A stretch of 59,191 nucleotides of DNA, taken from Clostridia bacterium. GTDB lineage: Bacteria; Bacillota_A; Clostridia; Oscillospirales; CAG-272. The translations under genes were made by a program, and so were the position numbers. This document shows positions 18,061 to 26,334 of this stretch, one piece after another. Below the pieces are notes generated by a model. That model worked only from the letters and a program-made list of their open reading frames with translations. It did no database searches and was not told where the DNA came from. The stretch is taken from NCBI GenBank assembly GCA_017453335.1, contig JAFTKI010000090.1, forward strand, positions 1 through 59,191, in the 5' to 3' direction. How positions within the stretch are numbered: position 1 is the first letter of the stretch; each line of letters starts with the position of its first letter.

Positions 18061-18678
18061 TCATTTTACACGACTCTCTTTGGGCAAAATCTCAGGAATC
18101 AAACCGCAGGCGTTTTGCAAGCCTTGCGTAGATACCCTTTCGGTGTATCGGAGCCTCTCCCGTTTTCTTCTGCTCGCGGCAAGGCGTGCCGCCAGCTTCT
18201 GAACTCCCGTTCTGATCCACTTACAAGCGAATCGTACGGGAAACAGGAGAAAAAAGCACACATAACGAAACGCGGCTCCGATCGCAAACGCAATGACCTC
18301 GGAAAACAGCATCACAAGCTTTCCCAAGGTTCCGCGGTATAAGAGAAAGCCCGCGCCCACGATCGGGATCACGGGATATCGGATCTTTCCGTTGTTGCAT
18401 TCGTAAAAGAGCAGGATCAGCGCGATCCCGCAAAGAATACAAAAAAACAGATCCTCAACAAACACAACAACACCGAGCATACGCCGCTTCCCTTTTTTCA
18501 AGCGTTGCTTTAAGAGCGGCAAGCGTATGCCCTGTATGTATTTTGTTGCCCGACGGCTGTAATGAACCCCCAGAAAAATACGGGAGATACGCAAAGCATC
18601 GTAAACGGCTCCAAGCGCGCATCCTAAGAGCAGTGCACAAAGATAAAGCCACGCCAGTGCGCCCTGTGAGATCTCCAT
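18061..18678 (-). CDS. yabQ: Spore cortex biosynthesis protein YabQ
   Basis: 205 residues. An N-terminal segment (ALAWLYLCALLLGCALGAVYDALR), two to three further membrane segments (VFVEDLFFCILCGIALILLF, AFAIGAAFRYVCFFLLFPVRF), and a basic C-terminal tail. YabQ is a mother-cell membrane protein needed for the spore cortex in Bacillus. It lies 9 bp after yabP. Confidence 0.85.
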   Translation of the reverse strand: MEISQGALAWLYLCALLLGCALGAVYDALRISRIFLGVHYSRRATKYIQGIRLPLLKQRLKKGKRRMLGVVVFVEDLFFCILCGIALILLFYECNNGKIRYPVIPIVGAGFLLYRGTLGKLVMLFSEVIAFAIGAAFRYVCFFLLFPVRFACKWIRTGVQKLAARLAASRRKRERLRYTERVSTQGLQNACGLIPEILPKESRVK

Positions 18679-18687
18679 AGCGATAAT

Positions 18688-18984
18688 TTAACGAAAGAGT
18701 CTGCCGAAAAAGCCGTTTTTGCCGTCTTTTCCGTCGGATTCCTGCTCGTAATAGGATATCGAATCGATCTTTCCGTCCAGCGTCACCACGCCGTCCTCAA
18801 TATTGAGAACGTGGATATGCAAAGCACTCCCCTCGATCTCCATCCCGCCGCACAGTGTGTTCAACACCACCGTTTGTTCATCAAAATTCGCCACGTCCGT
18901 GACACCTCGAACCTCAAGGCTCTCCCTGCCACACAGCGTCAGCTTATGTTCAGCCCGACGGCTTCGTTCTGCCTCCACATTCAT
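18688..18984 (-). CDS. yabP: YabP family sporulation protein
   Basis: 98 residues. The family core is HKLTLCGRESLEVRGVTDV, FDEQTVVLNTLCGGMEIEG and LNIEDGVVTLDGKIDSISYYE. It works with YabQ in the mother cell. Ribosome site GAAGGAGGGG; a likely SigE promoter lies just upstream, so yabP-yabQ can be read separately from the vegetative genes around them. Confidence 0.9.
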   Translation of the reverse strand: MNVEAERSRRAEHKLTLCGRESLEVRGVTDVANFDEQTVVLNTLCGGMEIEGSALHIHVLNIEDGVVTLDGKIDSISYYEQESDGKDGKNGFFGRLFR

Positions 18985-19012
18985 TGATAGCTCCCCTCCT
19001 TCGGTTTGCTAC

Positions 19013-19041
19013 AATTTATGCAGGAAGCCTGCGTTTTATTC
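19013..19041 (-). promoter_or_regulatory. Candidate SigE promoter of yabP-yabQ
   Basis: Minus strand: GAATAAA (19035-19041), 14-bp gap, CATAAATT (19013-19020). The -10 fits 7 of 8 positions of CATACAnT. In Bacillus yabP is transcribed by SigE, which supports the reading. Confidence 0.55.
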
Positions 19042-19056
19042 AGATCCGTGCCTGTC

Positions 19057-19299
19057 TTATTCCAAAACCTCATAGAGACTTGAAGCCTCTGCCTTGGGCG
19101 TGTATTCCTTGACGTTCAAGACACGCACCTTCAGTGTACGCTGTCCGAAGGTCACCTCGATCACATCGCCCTCCTTCACATCGTAGGAAGCCTTTGCACG
19201 CTTTCCGTTTACCGCCACATGCTCTGCATCGCAGGCATCATTGGCAACGGTGCGCCGCTTGATGATACGGGATACCTTCAGGAACTTGTCCAGTCTCAT
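19057..19299 (-). CDS. rqcP: S4-domain RNA-binding protein RqcP (YabO/HslR family)
   Basis: 80 residues, nearly all S4 domain: MRLDKFLKVSRIIKRRTVAN, VAVNGKRAKASYDVKEGDVIEV. In Bacillus this protein (RqcP/YabO) helps RqcH add alanine tails on stalled 50S subunits. Its start overlaps the hup stop by 4 bp (ATGA). Confidence 0.9.
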   Translation of the reverse strand: MRLDKFLKVSRIIKRRTVANDACDAEHVAVNGKRAKASYDVKEGDVIEVTFGQRTLKVRVLNVKEYTPKAEASSLYEVLE

Positions 19300-19571
19300 T
19301 CGTTGATCTTTTCCTTCAAGGTTTTTCCTGCTGCGAAGGTTACACGGCGGGATGCTGCGATCTCAACCGTTTCATTGGTACGGGGATTTCTGCCGGTGTG
19401 TGCGGGTACGTTTTTGATGTTGAAGGTACCGAAGCCCGAGATCTGTACGTTTTCACCGTTTGCCAATGCGTCAACAATTCCGCCTACGCATGCATCAAAT
19501 GCTGCTGCAGCCTGCTTTTTGGTCAATCCCGAAGCCTTTGCGATCTTATCGATCAATTCTGTTTTTTTCAT
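19296..19571 (-). CDS. hup: DNA-binding protein HU
   Basis: 91 residues, the standard HU length. The DNA-binding arm signature GFGTFNIKNVPAHTGRNPRT is intact, with MKKTELIDKIAKASGLTKKQ at the start. AAGGAGA precedes the ATG. It has its own promoter, although it lies inside the mazG-to-divIC run and is coupled to rqcP. Confidence 0.96.
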   Translation of the reverse strand: MKKTELIDKIAKASGLTKKQAAAAFDACVGGIVDALANGENVQISGFGTFNIKNVPAHTGRNPRTNETVEIAASRRVTFAAGKTLKEKINE

Positions 19572-19612
19572 TGTCTAAAATCTCCTTATAATAAATTTGG
19601 GTCCGCTAACTT

Positions 19613-19641
19613 ATTTTATCATATTTTTGCCAAATTAGCAA
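19613..19641 (-). promoter_or_regulatory. Sigma-A promoter of hup
   Basis: Minus strand: TTGCTA (19636-19641), 17-bp spacer, TAAAAT (19613-19618), about 42 nt before the hup start. Confidence 0.6.
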
Positions 19642-19664
19642 TAGGTTTTTCGTCTTTTTTTTGA

Positions 19665-20396
19665 TTATTTTTCATTTAATGGAGCTTCTGCCACGGCATC
19701 GATAAATCGATCGGTCTCCTGCGCCAGGGAAAGCTCGGCATCAACGCCCATTGCGCGTGCAAGATCGACCGTACGCATCAAGAACGCACCGATCTGCTTC
19801 GCAGCGTCAAAGCCCTCTTGTCCGATGCTCTTTTTCATGGATGTAAGCTGTGCCTCCAGGGCGTAGATCAAGCCCTCGGCACCAACGTCGGCACATCTTC
19901 CCGCTTTCTTTCCGATCTTGGAAGCGCGCATCAGGGCAGGTAACATCGGGGGAACGGCACGAAGCTTGTCCGCAAGCGTGTTTCGTTGCTTTTCCTCGGT
20001 TTTGATGATCTCCCAGTTTTTCAGCACATCTGCGCTGGTGTCGGCGCAAACGTTCCCGAACACGTGCGGGTGACGGTGGATCATTTTCTTGCAAACGTCA
20101 TCCACCACCTCCCCGATTCCGAACCGCTCGGCTTCGGTTTCGATCTGCGCGTGAAACAGCACCTGGAACAACGCATCTCCAAGCTCCTCCCGCAAAAGCA
20201 CGGGATCGTCGGTGTCGATCGCCTCCACGACCTCATAAGTCTCCTCTATCATAGATGACCGCACGCTGTGATGATCCTGCTCACGGTCCCAAGGACAGCC
20301 CTCCTCCGAGCGCAAAATCCTTGTTACCGCAACAAGATCATCAAAGGTATAGGTGCTTTTTTGCATCAATTCGGCGATTTCTTCCTGTACAGTCAT
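19665..20396 (-). CDS. mazG: Nucleoside triphosphate pyrophosphohydrolase MazG
   Basis: Hydrolyses NTPs to NMP and pyrophosphate, cleaning the nucleotide pool. 243 residues. The N-terminal MazG domain has CPWDREQDHHS, EETYEVVEAID and LREELGDALFQVLFHAQI with the metal-binding ExxE...ELGD pattern; a second, partial MazG-like half follows. The Bacillus homologue YabN carries an extra N-terminal methylase domain that is absent here. Confidence 0.93.
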   Translation of the reverse strand: MTVQEEIAELMQKSTYTFDDLVAVTRILRSEEGCPWDREQDHHSVRSSMIEETYEVVEAIDTDDPVLLREELGDALFQVLFHAQIETEAERFGIGEVVDDVCKKMIHRHPHVFGNVCADTSADVLKNWEIIKTEEKQRNTLADKLRAVPPMLPALMRASKIGKKAGRCADVGAEGLIYALEAQLTSMKKSIGQEGFDAAKQIGAFLMRTVDLARAMGVDAELSLAQETDRFIDAVAEAPLNEK

Positions 20397-20424
20397 AATT
20401 TATCCTCTTCCTTTTTTTCAAATT

Positions 20425-22083
20425 TCAAAAATTTTGTTCTTCCCGATTGATCCGACGCAAAAGATGCAAGCGTCTCAACACAGAGCAAAGCTTTTCGCCA
20501 AACGGCAAAAGCGCAACATCCTCGGCGCAAAATACGCCAAACAGACAAGACAAAAGCAAATATCCAAGCACCGCCACTGCCATGGCGATCAGGAATGCGG
20601 CCGTTTGCCCCAAGGAGTAACGGCAAAGCGTCCAAAACAGCCAAAGCGATCCTCCGACCGCAAGCGCTGCACAAAGCAAGGGCTTGAGAAAAATGGGGCG
20701 CAGTCCGCGCACCGCGCAAAGCTTGGTTGCAAAATACAGGTTGATCAGAACAACAGCCGCATTGCACAAAAACGTGCTGATAGGTGCGCCCAAAAGAGCA
20801 ATTTGCGGAATTCCGATCAAAAAGTAGGCTCCGACAATTTTAACGCCTGCTCCCGCCAGCATCGAAAGGATCGGTCGGTTGACCTCCTCGTAGGCGTGCA
20901 GAACCGAATTGGTTGCGGTGATCATACAGGAAAGGAAGACCGACACGCCGAGATAAGAAAGCAACGGAGATGCAGCGGCAACCGCTTCGGGATCACTGCC
21001 GAACAGCAGCGTCAGGATCGGGCGCGCAAACGCCGCGACTCCAAGTGCCGCGGGGATCGCAAACAAAGCGGTAAGACGATAGGAGGTGCGGATCATCTGC
21101 TCTTGCCGATTTTGATCCTTTGATGCAATCGCTGCCGATAACATCGGAACCAGCGGCAAAGCCACCGCATTGACGAGTGCCGGTAAAAGCCCGTAGACCG
21201 ATAGTGCCAGCGTAGTGTAGCTTCCATAGGCTTCGTTCGCCCCGATTTCGGTATATCCGATGCTTTGCAGGCGGCGCAGGATCATGGTCATATCGATCAG
21301 CTTGGTAACGCTGACCAAGGATGCACCCAAGGTCATCGGGATCGCTAATTTTGCAAGTTTTTTTAAAACATCACGGTATTTTTCGGGAAAAGTCTCAGAT
21401 TTTGTCGGGATCGGACTATCGCAAGTGCGAGAAAAACGCTTTTTTTCCAGCATCAAGTAAAGCATGGAAACAGCCGTTCCCAACGTCAGTCCAAGTCCCG
21501 CAAATGCCGCAACGGTTGCCGTAGAATAGCCTTGGTGCAGAGCGTATCTTGCCAGAACAAGACCGAATACCAGCTTTCCGACCGATTCTATGATCTGTGA
21601 TATTGCGGTGGGAAGCATTCTTTGGTGCCCTTGAAAATATCCGCGCAGTGCAGACGAGATGCAGACAAAAAAGATCGTGGGAGCGATCGATAAGATACAG
21701 TAAAAGGCGTTTTGGCTTTTGATCAGCTTGCAAAAGGTTCCCGCAAACAGCATCATAACGGCCGTTCCAAGGACACCTAACCACAAAAACACCGTCATCG
21801 CCACGCGATATATCCGCTGAACACGAAAGCTCTCTCCCTTTGCGATCGCTTGGGAGATCAGCACAGAAAGGGCTACGGGAAGCCCGGCCGTTGCGATCAC
21901 GCAGAACAATGCGTATATTTCATAAGCCGAATTGAAATAGCCCATGCCCTCCGACCCAAGGTAGGTGAGCATGGGAATTTTATAGATCAGTCCGATCAGC
22001 TTTACAAGTAAGGTGGAGATTGACAGAAGCAACACACCCGATAAAAAGGTTTTCTTCGTATTCGTTTGTACCGCATCCATCAT
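20425..22083 (-). CDS. spoVB: MOP-family flippase, SpoVB/YabM-like
   Basis: 552 residues, about 14 transmembrane segments, polysaccharide/lipid II flippase fold. The opening (GVLLLSISTLLVKLIGLIYK) and LPVALSVLISQAIAKG, RGYFQGHQRMLPTAISQI and ANEAYGSY are typical of SpoVB and its relatives. It could flip lipid-linked cell-wall precursors in vegetative or sporulating cells. In Bacillus the paralogue yabM occupies this same place before yabN, so the exact paralogue name is uncertain. Confidence 0.85.
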   Translation of the reverse strand: MMDAVQTNTKKTFLSGVLLLSISTLLVKLIGLIYKIPMLTYLGSEGMGYFNSAYEIYALFCVIATAGLPVALSVLISQAIAKGESFRVQRIYRVAMTVFLWLGVLGTAVMMLFAGTFCKLIKSQNAFYCILSIAPTIFFVCISSALRGYFQGHQRMLPTAISQIIESVGKLVFGLVLARYALHQGYSTATVAAFAGLGLTLGTAVSMLYLMLEKKRFSRTCDSPIPTKSETFPEKYRDVLKKLAKLAIPMTLGASLVSVTKLIDMTMILRRLQSIGYTEIGANEAYGSYTTLALSVYGLLPALVNAVALPLVPMLSAAIASKDQNRQEQMIRTSYRLTALFAIPAALGVAAFARPILTLLFGSDPEAVAAASPLLSYLGVSVFLSCMITATNSVLHAYEEVNRPILSMLAGAGVKIVGAYFLIGIPQIALLGAPISTFLCNAAVVLINLYFATKLCAVRGLRPIFLKPLLCAALAVGGSLWLFWTLCRYSLGQTAAFLIAMAVAVLGYLLLSCLFGVFCAEDVALLPFGEKLCSVLRRLHLLRRINREEQNF

Positions 22084-22102
22084 ACACTCACCATCCGCTC
22101 AT

Positions 22103-23392
22103 TCAATCAAAATAATGAGCGAACACCTCACGCGCTTCAAAGCCAAGACGCTCCTCATCAATAGAAGTATACTCACCGTTTCGGTAAAGTATGCGTCCAT
22201 CGACCATTGTCAGAAGGACATCCGAGCGTTCGGCACTGTAGTTCAGCATTGCGTAATCGTCGTAAGACGGAACATTATGGACAGAATTTCGGTTGACCAG
22301 GATCAGGTCGGCACGGTTTCCAACCTTTACCGTACCGCAGTCAAAGCGTCCCTGCGCACGTGCACCGTTGACGGTTGCCAAAGCAATCATCTCACGCGCC
22401 GTAGTAATGGCAGGATCGCGCATCACACCCTTGTGCAAGATCGCCGCAGTTTGCATCTCACGCAAAATGTCCAGGCGATTATTGGAAGCCACACCGTCAG
22501 TACCCAAAGAAACGTTCACTCCTGCATCCAGAAGCTTGCGCAAAGGCATCACACCGCTTCCGAGCTTGAGATTGCTGACGGGATTATGTGCCACACTCAC
22601 ACCCTTTTGCGCCAAAATACGCATATCGTCATCACTCAGCCATACGCAGTGTGCGGCGGTGGTTCTTACGTCCAACACACCAAGATCGGCAAAAAACTCG
22701 GTGGGTGTTTTCCCGTGTCTGGCAATACACTCGGTATGCTCCTTTTCGGTTTCGGACAAATGGATCTGCATACCATATCCGTTCTCCTTGGCATACGCGG
22801 CAAGATCGCGGCAAGCCGCAGGAACGTTGGTATATTCGGCGTGCAAGGAAAGATCCGCAATGATTCTTCCGTCATCGGCATTGTGATATTGACGAATGAG
22901 GGATAACGATTCGGCAAAACGGCTGTCTTTTTTGATATCGACCTCGGGATCAAAGGAGACCATACAGCGTGAAAGGTTGGCTTTGATTCCCGTTTCCAGA
23001 ACCGCCTCTGCCACCGAATCCTCAAACATATACATATCCGAGAAGGATGCAATACCGCCCTTCAGCATTTCCGCAACCGCCCATTTGGTAGCAACGTAAA
23101 CACTACGGTCGGTCAATTTCTCCTCAGCAGGAAAGATTCTCTCCTCCAGCCATCTCTGCAAAGGAAGATCCTCTCCATAGCCGCGAAACAGCGTCATCGC
23201 CGCATGGCAGTGCGTGTTATAAAAGGCAGGCATCAGAAGATTCTGATTTCCGTCGATTACATCAGCACCGCTCATATCGGGCATTTTCTCGGTAATTTCC
23301 GTAATTTTCTTGCCGTCCACCACAACATAGACGGGCTTGCTTCCAAAGCCGTATTCGGGAAGCAGGGTTACGTTTTTAAAAATCGTTTTCAT
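22103..23392 (-). CDS. mtaD: Amidohydrolase, 5'-methylthioadenosine/S-adenosylhomocysteine deaminase-like
   Basis: Metal-dependent deaminase of the adenosine/guanine group. Metal ligands sit in FYNTHCHAAM, QIHLSETEKE, TAAHCVWLSD and SLGTDGVASNNRLDIL. The last of these, with the GxxxLR-like EMQTAA that follows, is typical of MtaD. 429 residues from ATG 23390-23392, with AAGGAA 8 nt upstream. The ATG overlaps the stop of the kinase gene (TGATG). The substrate is inferred from family. Confidence 0.85.
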   Translation of the reverse strand: MKTIFKNVTLLPEYGFGSKPVYVVVDGKKITEITEKMPDMSGADVIDGNQNLLMPAFYNTHCHAAMTLFRGYGEDLPLQRWLEERIFPAEEKLTDRSVYVATKWAVAEMLKGGIASFSDMYMFEDSVAEAVLETGIKANLSRCMVSFDPEVDIKKDSRFAESLSLIRQYHNADDGRIIADLSLHAEYTNVPAACRDLAAYAKENGYGMQIHLSETEKEHTECIARHGKTPTEFFADLGVLDVRTTAAHCVWLSDDDMRILAQKGVSVAHNPVSNLKLGSGVMPLRKLLDAGVNVSLGTDGVASNNRLDILREMQTAAILHKGVMRDPAITTAREMIALATVNGARAQGRFDCGTVKVGNRADLILVNRNSVHNVPSYDDYAMLNYSAERSDVLLTMVDGRILYRNGEYTSIDEERLGFEAREVFAHYFD

Positions 23393-24306
23393 CAAATGAA
23401 TTCCTTATACAAAGAGTTTTCTGCAATATATTGCGACGGAACGGGATCGATCTTCTCCAGCTTTTTCAAAAGCCGCTGTGCCTCGTCCCAATGCTCGTTC
23501 TCACGCGGAAGCGTGGGAAGCATGCCCTCCAGATACGGCTTGAGCATACCGATCTCGTACGGCATCGTGGAATTGATAAAATAGTGGCAGGTATGCGTAT
23601 TGGGGAAAATACTTTTTTCCTCGTTGACGCGAACGCTGTCCCACAAAAAGAAGGTGAATTCGGCGTTGCTGGCACGATAGAGCTGATCTCGCACAAGACG
23701 GCGCATCAAGCGGATCTCGTTCGGCTCGAACACCTCACCCTTGATCTCGATCCCGTATTCGGGAGAGATATAGATGCAACGGTAGGATTCTCCTTGCAGA
23801 ATCTCGTGAACCTTTGGATACAGCACTTGGATCCCTTCAAACAAAAAGACATCTTCGGGACTCGGATCAATGGTAAGACCGTCCTCTCTCTGCCCTGTTC
23901 GGAAATTGAAACGCGGCATTTTTGTGGGAAGACCTTGCAGTAGCCGTTCGGTCTTCTCCGCCAAAAGCGCGGTATCAATGGTATCTTCGGAATCAAAATC
24001 GATCTTTACGTCCGCACCGATCCCCGGGCGGTTACGCAAATATTCAGTATCGTAATAGAAATCATCGATCGAAATCACATGAACGCGGTGACCGTGGGAT
24101 TCCAGACACTGTGTCAATTTTTTTGCCGTAGTGGTCTTTCCCGAGCAGGTAGGTCCGGTCAATCCCAAAAGTCTGAGATCGGGCATGGAGGCAACGCGCT
24201 CCACCACATCATCCATTTCCTCTTCGAAACGGCGGTCACACTCCATTACATAAGCATGAAGAGCCTCCGCGTCGGTCGGCACGGTAACATGATAACATTT
24301 TTTCAT
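23392..24306 (-). CDS. Uridine kinase-like nucleoside kinase
   Basis: P-loop kinase of about 304 residues. Walker A is GPTCSGKTT, the acceptor-site segment is VISIDDFYYD, RFNFRTGQR follows, and Walker B/lid includes VFLFEGIQVLYP. A family-typical extra N-terminal stretch (about 45 residues) precedes the kinase core. ATG 24304-24306 was chosen for the AAAGGGG upstream. It lies in the same run as hemZ and mtaD. Probable substrate uridine/cytidine, but related proteins with this longer form are not well characterised. Confidence 0.78.
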   Translation of the reverse strand: MKKCYHVTVPTDAEALHAYVMECDRRFEEEMDDVVERVASMPDLRLLGLTGPTCSGKTTTAKKLTQCLESHGHRVHVISIDDFYYDTEYLRNRPGIGADVKIDFDSEDTIDTALLAEKTERLLQGLPTKMPRFNFRTGQREDGLTIDPSPEDVFLFEGIQVLYPKVHEILQGESYRCIYISPEYGIEIKGEVFEPNEIRLMRRLVRDQLYRASNAEFTFFLWDSVRVNEEKSIFPNTHTCHYFINSTMPYEIGMLKPYLEGMLPTLPRENEHWDEAQRLLKKLEKIDPVPSQYIAENSLYKEFI

Positions 24307-24347
24307 ACAGATACCCCTTTCGATGGGCAAAGACGCTCAATCTCCGT

Positions 24348-25841
24348 TCAGATGATATGATGCTCGCGGTAAAACGCCTCCATAGCGGCAACCTTTTCTT
24401 CGGTGCTTTCATCCTTCAAATACTCATACGGATATTTGGGATAGAACAATCGCTCAATGATCGGTTTTCCGCCGTTTTCGGGACGGTAATCCACCATTTT
24501 GGAAACGGCTCCCGCTCCAACGGCGAAGATCGAGTGGATCTCTTCCATCATATAAATATTATAAAGCCCTTCTGCACCCTCCAGGGCAAAGCCGACATTT
24601 TCAAAATTGCCGACCGTATTCTTCTGGCGGTACATGTAATAAGGCAGATAACCCTCCTGCTGGGCGCGAAGCTGCGTGTAGTCCACACATTTGCCCGCAT
24701 CGCCTCCGCGCAACGAATAAACGTGACTTCCCTGCCGCAAAATATCTGCCGCCTTTTTGACACAGAAGGTATGTACGGTAATGTTTTCGGGACGCAGGGA
24801 AAGAATCTTATCAAAGGTTTTTGAAAAGCTCTTGAAATTATCTCCCGGCAAACCGACGATCAGATCGGTATTGATATACGGAATTCCCGAATTGCGCGCG
24901 ATTTCATATGCGCGAAGGAAATCCTCTGCCGTATGGGCGCGTCCGATTTCCTGCAGAACATCGTCACACAGAGATTGCGGATTGACGCACACGCGTGTGA
25001 CGCCGAATTCCCGTGCCACGGCGAATTTTTCCGCGGTGATCGTATCGGGTCTGCCCGACTCCAGCGTATATTCCTCAAGCGAGGTCACATCAACAAGCGA
25101 AGCGATCTTTTCGAGCAAAAAGCGTAATTGCTCGGCAGAAAGAATCGTAGGTGTTCCGCCGCCGATATAAACGGTTTTTACATGCAAGCCCAGCTCCTTG
25201 ATCTTGGAGAAGATCTTTTCCAGATCATACGCAAGGTGTAATAGATATTCGGGAATCAAGGACAACAGCTTTTTGGAGGTATAGGAAACAAAGGAGCAAT
25301 ACGAGCAACGGGAAGGACAGAACGGAATCCCCACATAAACGCTGCAGTCCTTGGGATCCCAGGTTCCGATCAGGCGTTGCTCATTCAGAGCCACATCGGT
25401 GGCAAGTGCCGCCTTTTTGGGGATCACGAAATATTCGGAGGTCAGCGTTCTTTTCACGCGTGTTTTGCTCATTCCGCTCTGCAAAAGCTCGGTAGCAACC
25501 TTAGAAGGACGAACGCCTGTCAGCATTCCCCAGGACGGACGGTACCCCATCAGCTCTCCGCAAGCCGCTATCACGGCGGCACCGCAAGCAAGCTTTGCCG
25601 TTTTGTCGTGCTCAACCGTCTCGGTGTACGGATAAAATTTCACCGCCTCGGCTTGTTTTCCGTTGAAAGAGACCTTTACGGCGGCTTCCAATCCCCCATC
25701 CTTTTCGATCAGATCAAGGTGGAGGATCGGCGCGTTTCCATTTTCCGCTTCCCCCGCACCAAACTTTTCACCCGGAAAGAAGATCATACAAAGCGTCTGC
25801 ACGTAGTATATGTTGATGTTTCCGTTTAAAATCAATTTCAT
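24348..25841 (-). CDS. hemZ: HemZ-type radical SAM coproporphyrinogen dehydrogenase-like protein
   Basis: 497 residues. The radical-SAM 4Fe-4S motif is CPSRCSYCSF, with VYIGGGTPTIL and ESGRPDTITAEK as in HemN/HemZ enzymes, and an N-terminal extension of about 150 residues typical of HemZ. It would oxidise coproporphyrinogen III without oxygen, but some HemN/HemZ relatives are haem chaperones or other radical SAM enzymes. It stands directly after dtd, as in many Bacillota. Confidence 0.85.
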   Translation of the reverse strand: MKLILNGNINIYYVQTLCMIFFPGEKFGAGEAENGNAPILHLDLIEKDGGLEAAVKVSFNGKQAEAVKFYPYTETVEHDKTAKLACGAAVIAACGELMGYRPSWGMLTGVRPSKVATELLQSGMSKTRVKRTLTSEYFVIPKKAALATDVALNEQRLIGTWDPKDCSVYVGIPFCPSRCSYCSFVSYTSKKLLSLIPEYLLHLAYDLEKIFSKIKELGLHVKTVYIGGGTPTILSAEQLRFLLEKIASLVDVTSLEEYTLESGRPDTITAEKFAVAREFGVTRVCVNPQSLCDDVLQEIGRAHTAEDFLRAYEIARNSGIPYINTDLIVGLPGDNFKSFSKTFDKILSLRPENITVHTFCVKKAADILRQGSHVYSLRGGDAGKCVDYTQLRAQQEGYLPYYMYRQKNTVGNFENVGFALEGAEGLYNIYMMEEIHSIFAVGAGAVSKMVDYRPENGGKPIIERLFYPKYPYEYLKDESTEEKVAAMEAFYREHHII

Positions 25842-25852
25842 AACAAAATTCC

Positions 25853-26311
25853 TTACTTTTTGGATTTCAGCACTTCGCTGTCCATTACAATGGTCACAGG
25901 TCCGTCGTTGAGAAGTGAGACCTCCATGTGTGCGCCAAAGACACCCGCCTCGACTCGGCGGATCTCCTTTTTTGCAAGCGACATAAAATACTCATACAGT
26001 CGGTTGGCTTCATCTGGCTTTGCCGATGCCAGAAAATCGGGACGGTTGCCGTGGCGGTAATTTGCCATGAGCGTAAACTGAGAAATCACCAGCATCTCGC
26101 CGTCAATATCCTTGATCGACCGATTCATTTTATCGTTTTCGTCGGTAAAGATCCTCAGATTGACGATTTTTCTGCACAACAGCTCGGCATCCTGCTCGGT
26201 GTTGCCTTCGGCAACGCCCAAAAGGATCATATATCCCGCACCGCAAGAACCAACCGTTTGCCCATCCACTACAACAGAGGCATGTGCAACTCTTTGAATA
26301 ACTGCTTTCAT
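25853..26311 (-). CDS. dtd: D-aminoacyl-tRNA deacylase
   Basis: Removes D-amino acids (and glycine) mischarged on tRNA. 152 residues, normal length. The two active-site motifs are present: VISQFTLMANYRHGNRP and the Gly-cisPro in LNDGPVTIVMDS. It follows relA by 23 bp, as in Bacillus. Confidence 0.96.
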   Translation of the reverse strand: MKAVIQRVAHASVVVDGQTVGSCGAGYMILLGVAEGNTEQDAELLCRKIVNLRIFTDENDKMNRSIKDIDGEMLVISQFTLMANYRHGNRPDFLASAKPDEANRLYEYFMSLAKKEIRRVEAGVFGAHMEVSLLNDGPVTIVMDSEVLKSKK

Positions 26312-26334
26312 GTTGTTTTTCTCTCTTTCAAAGC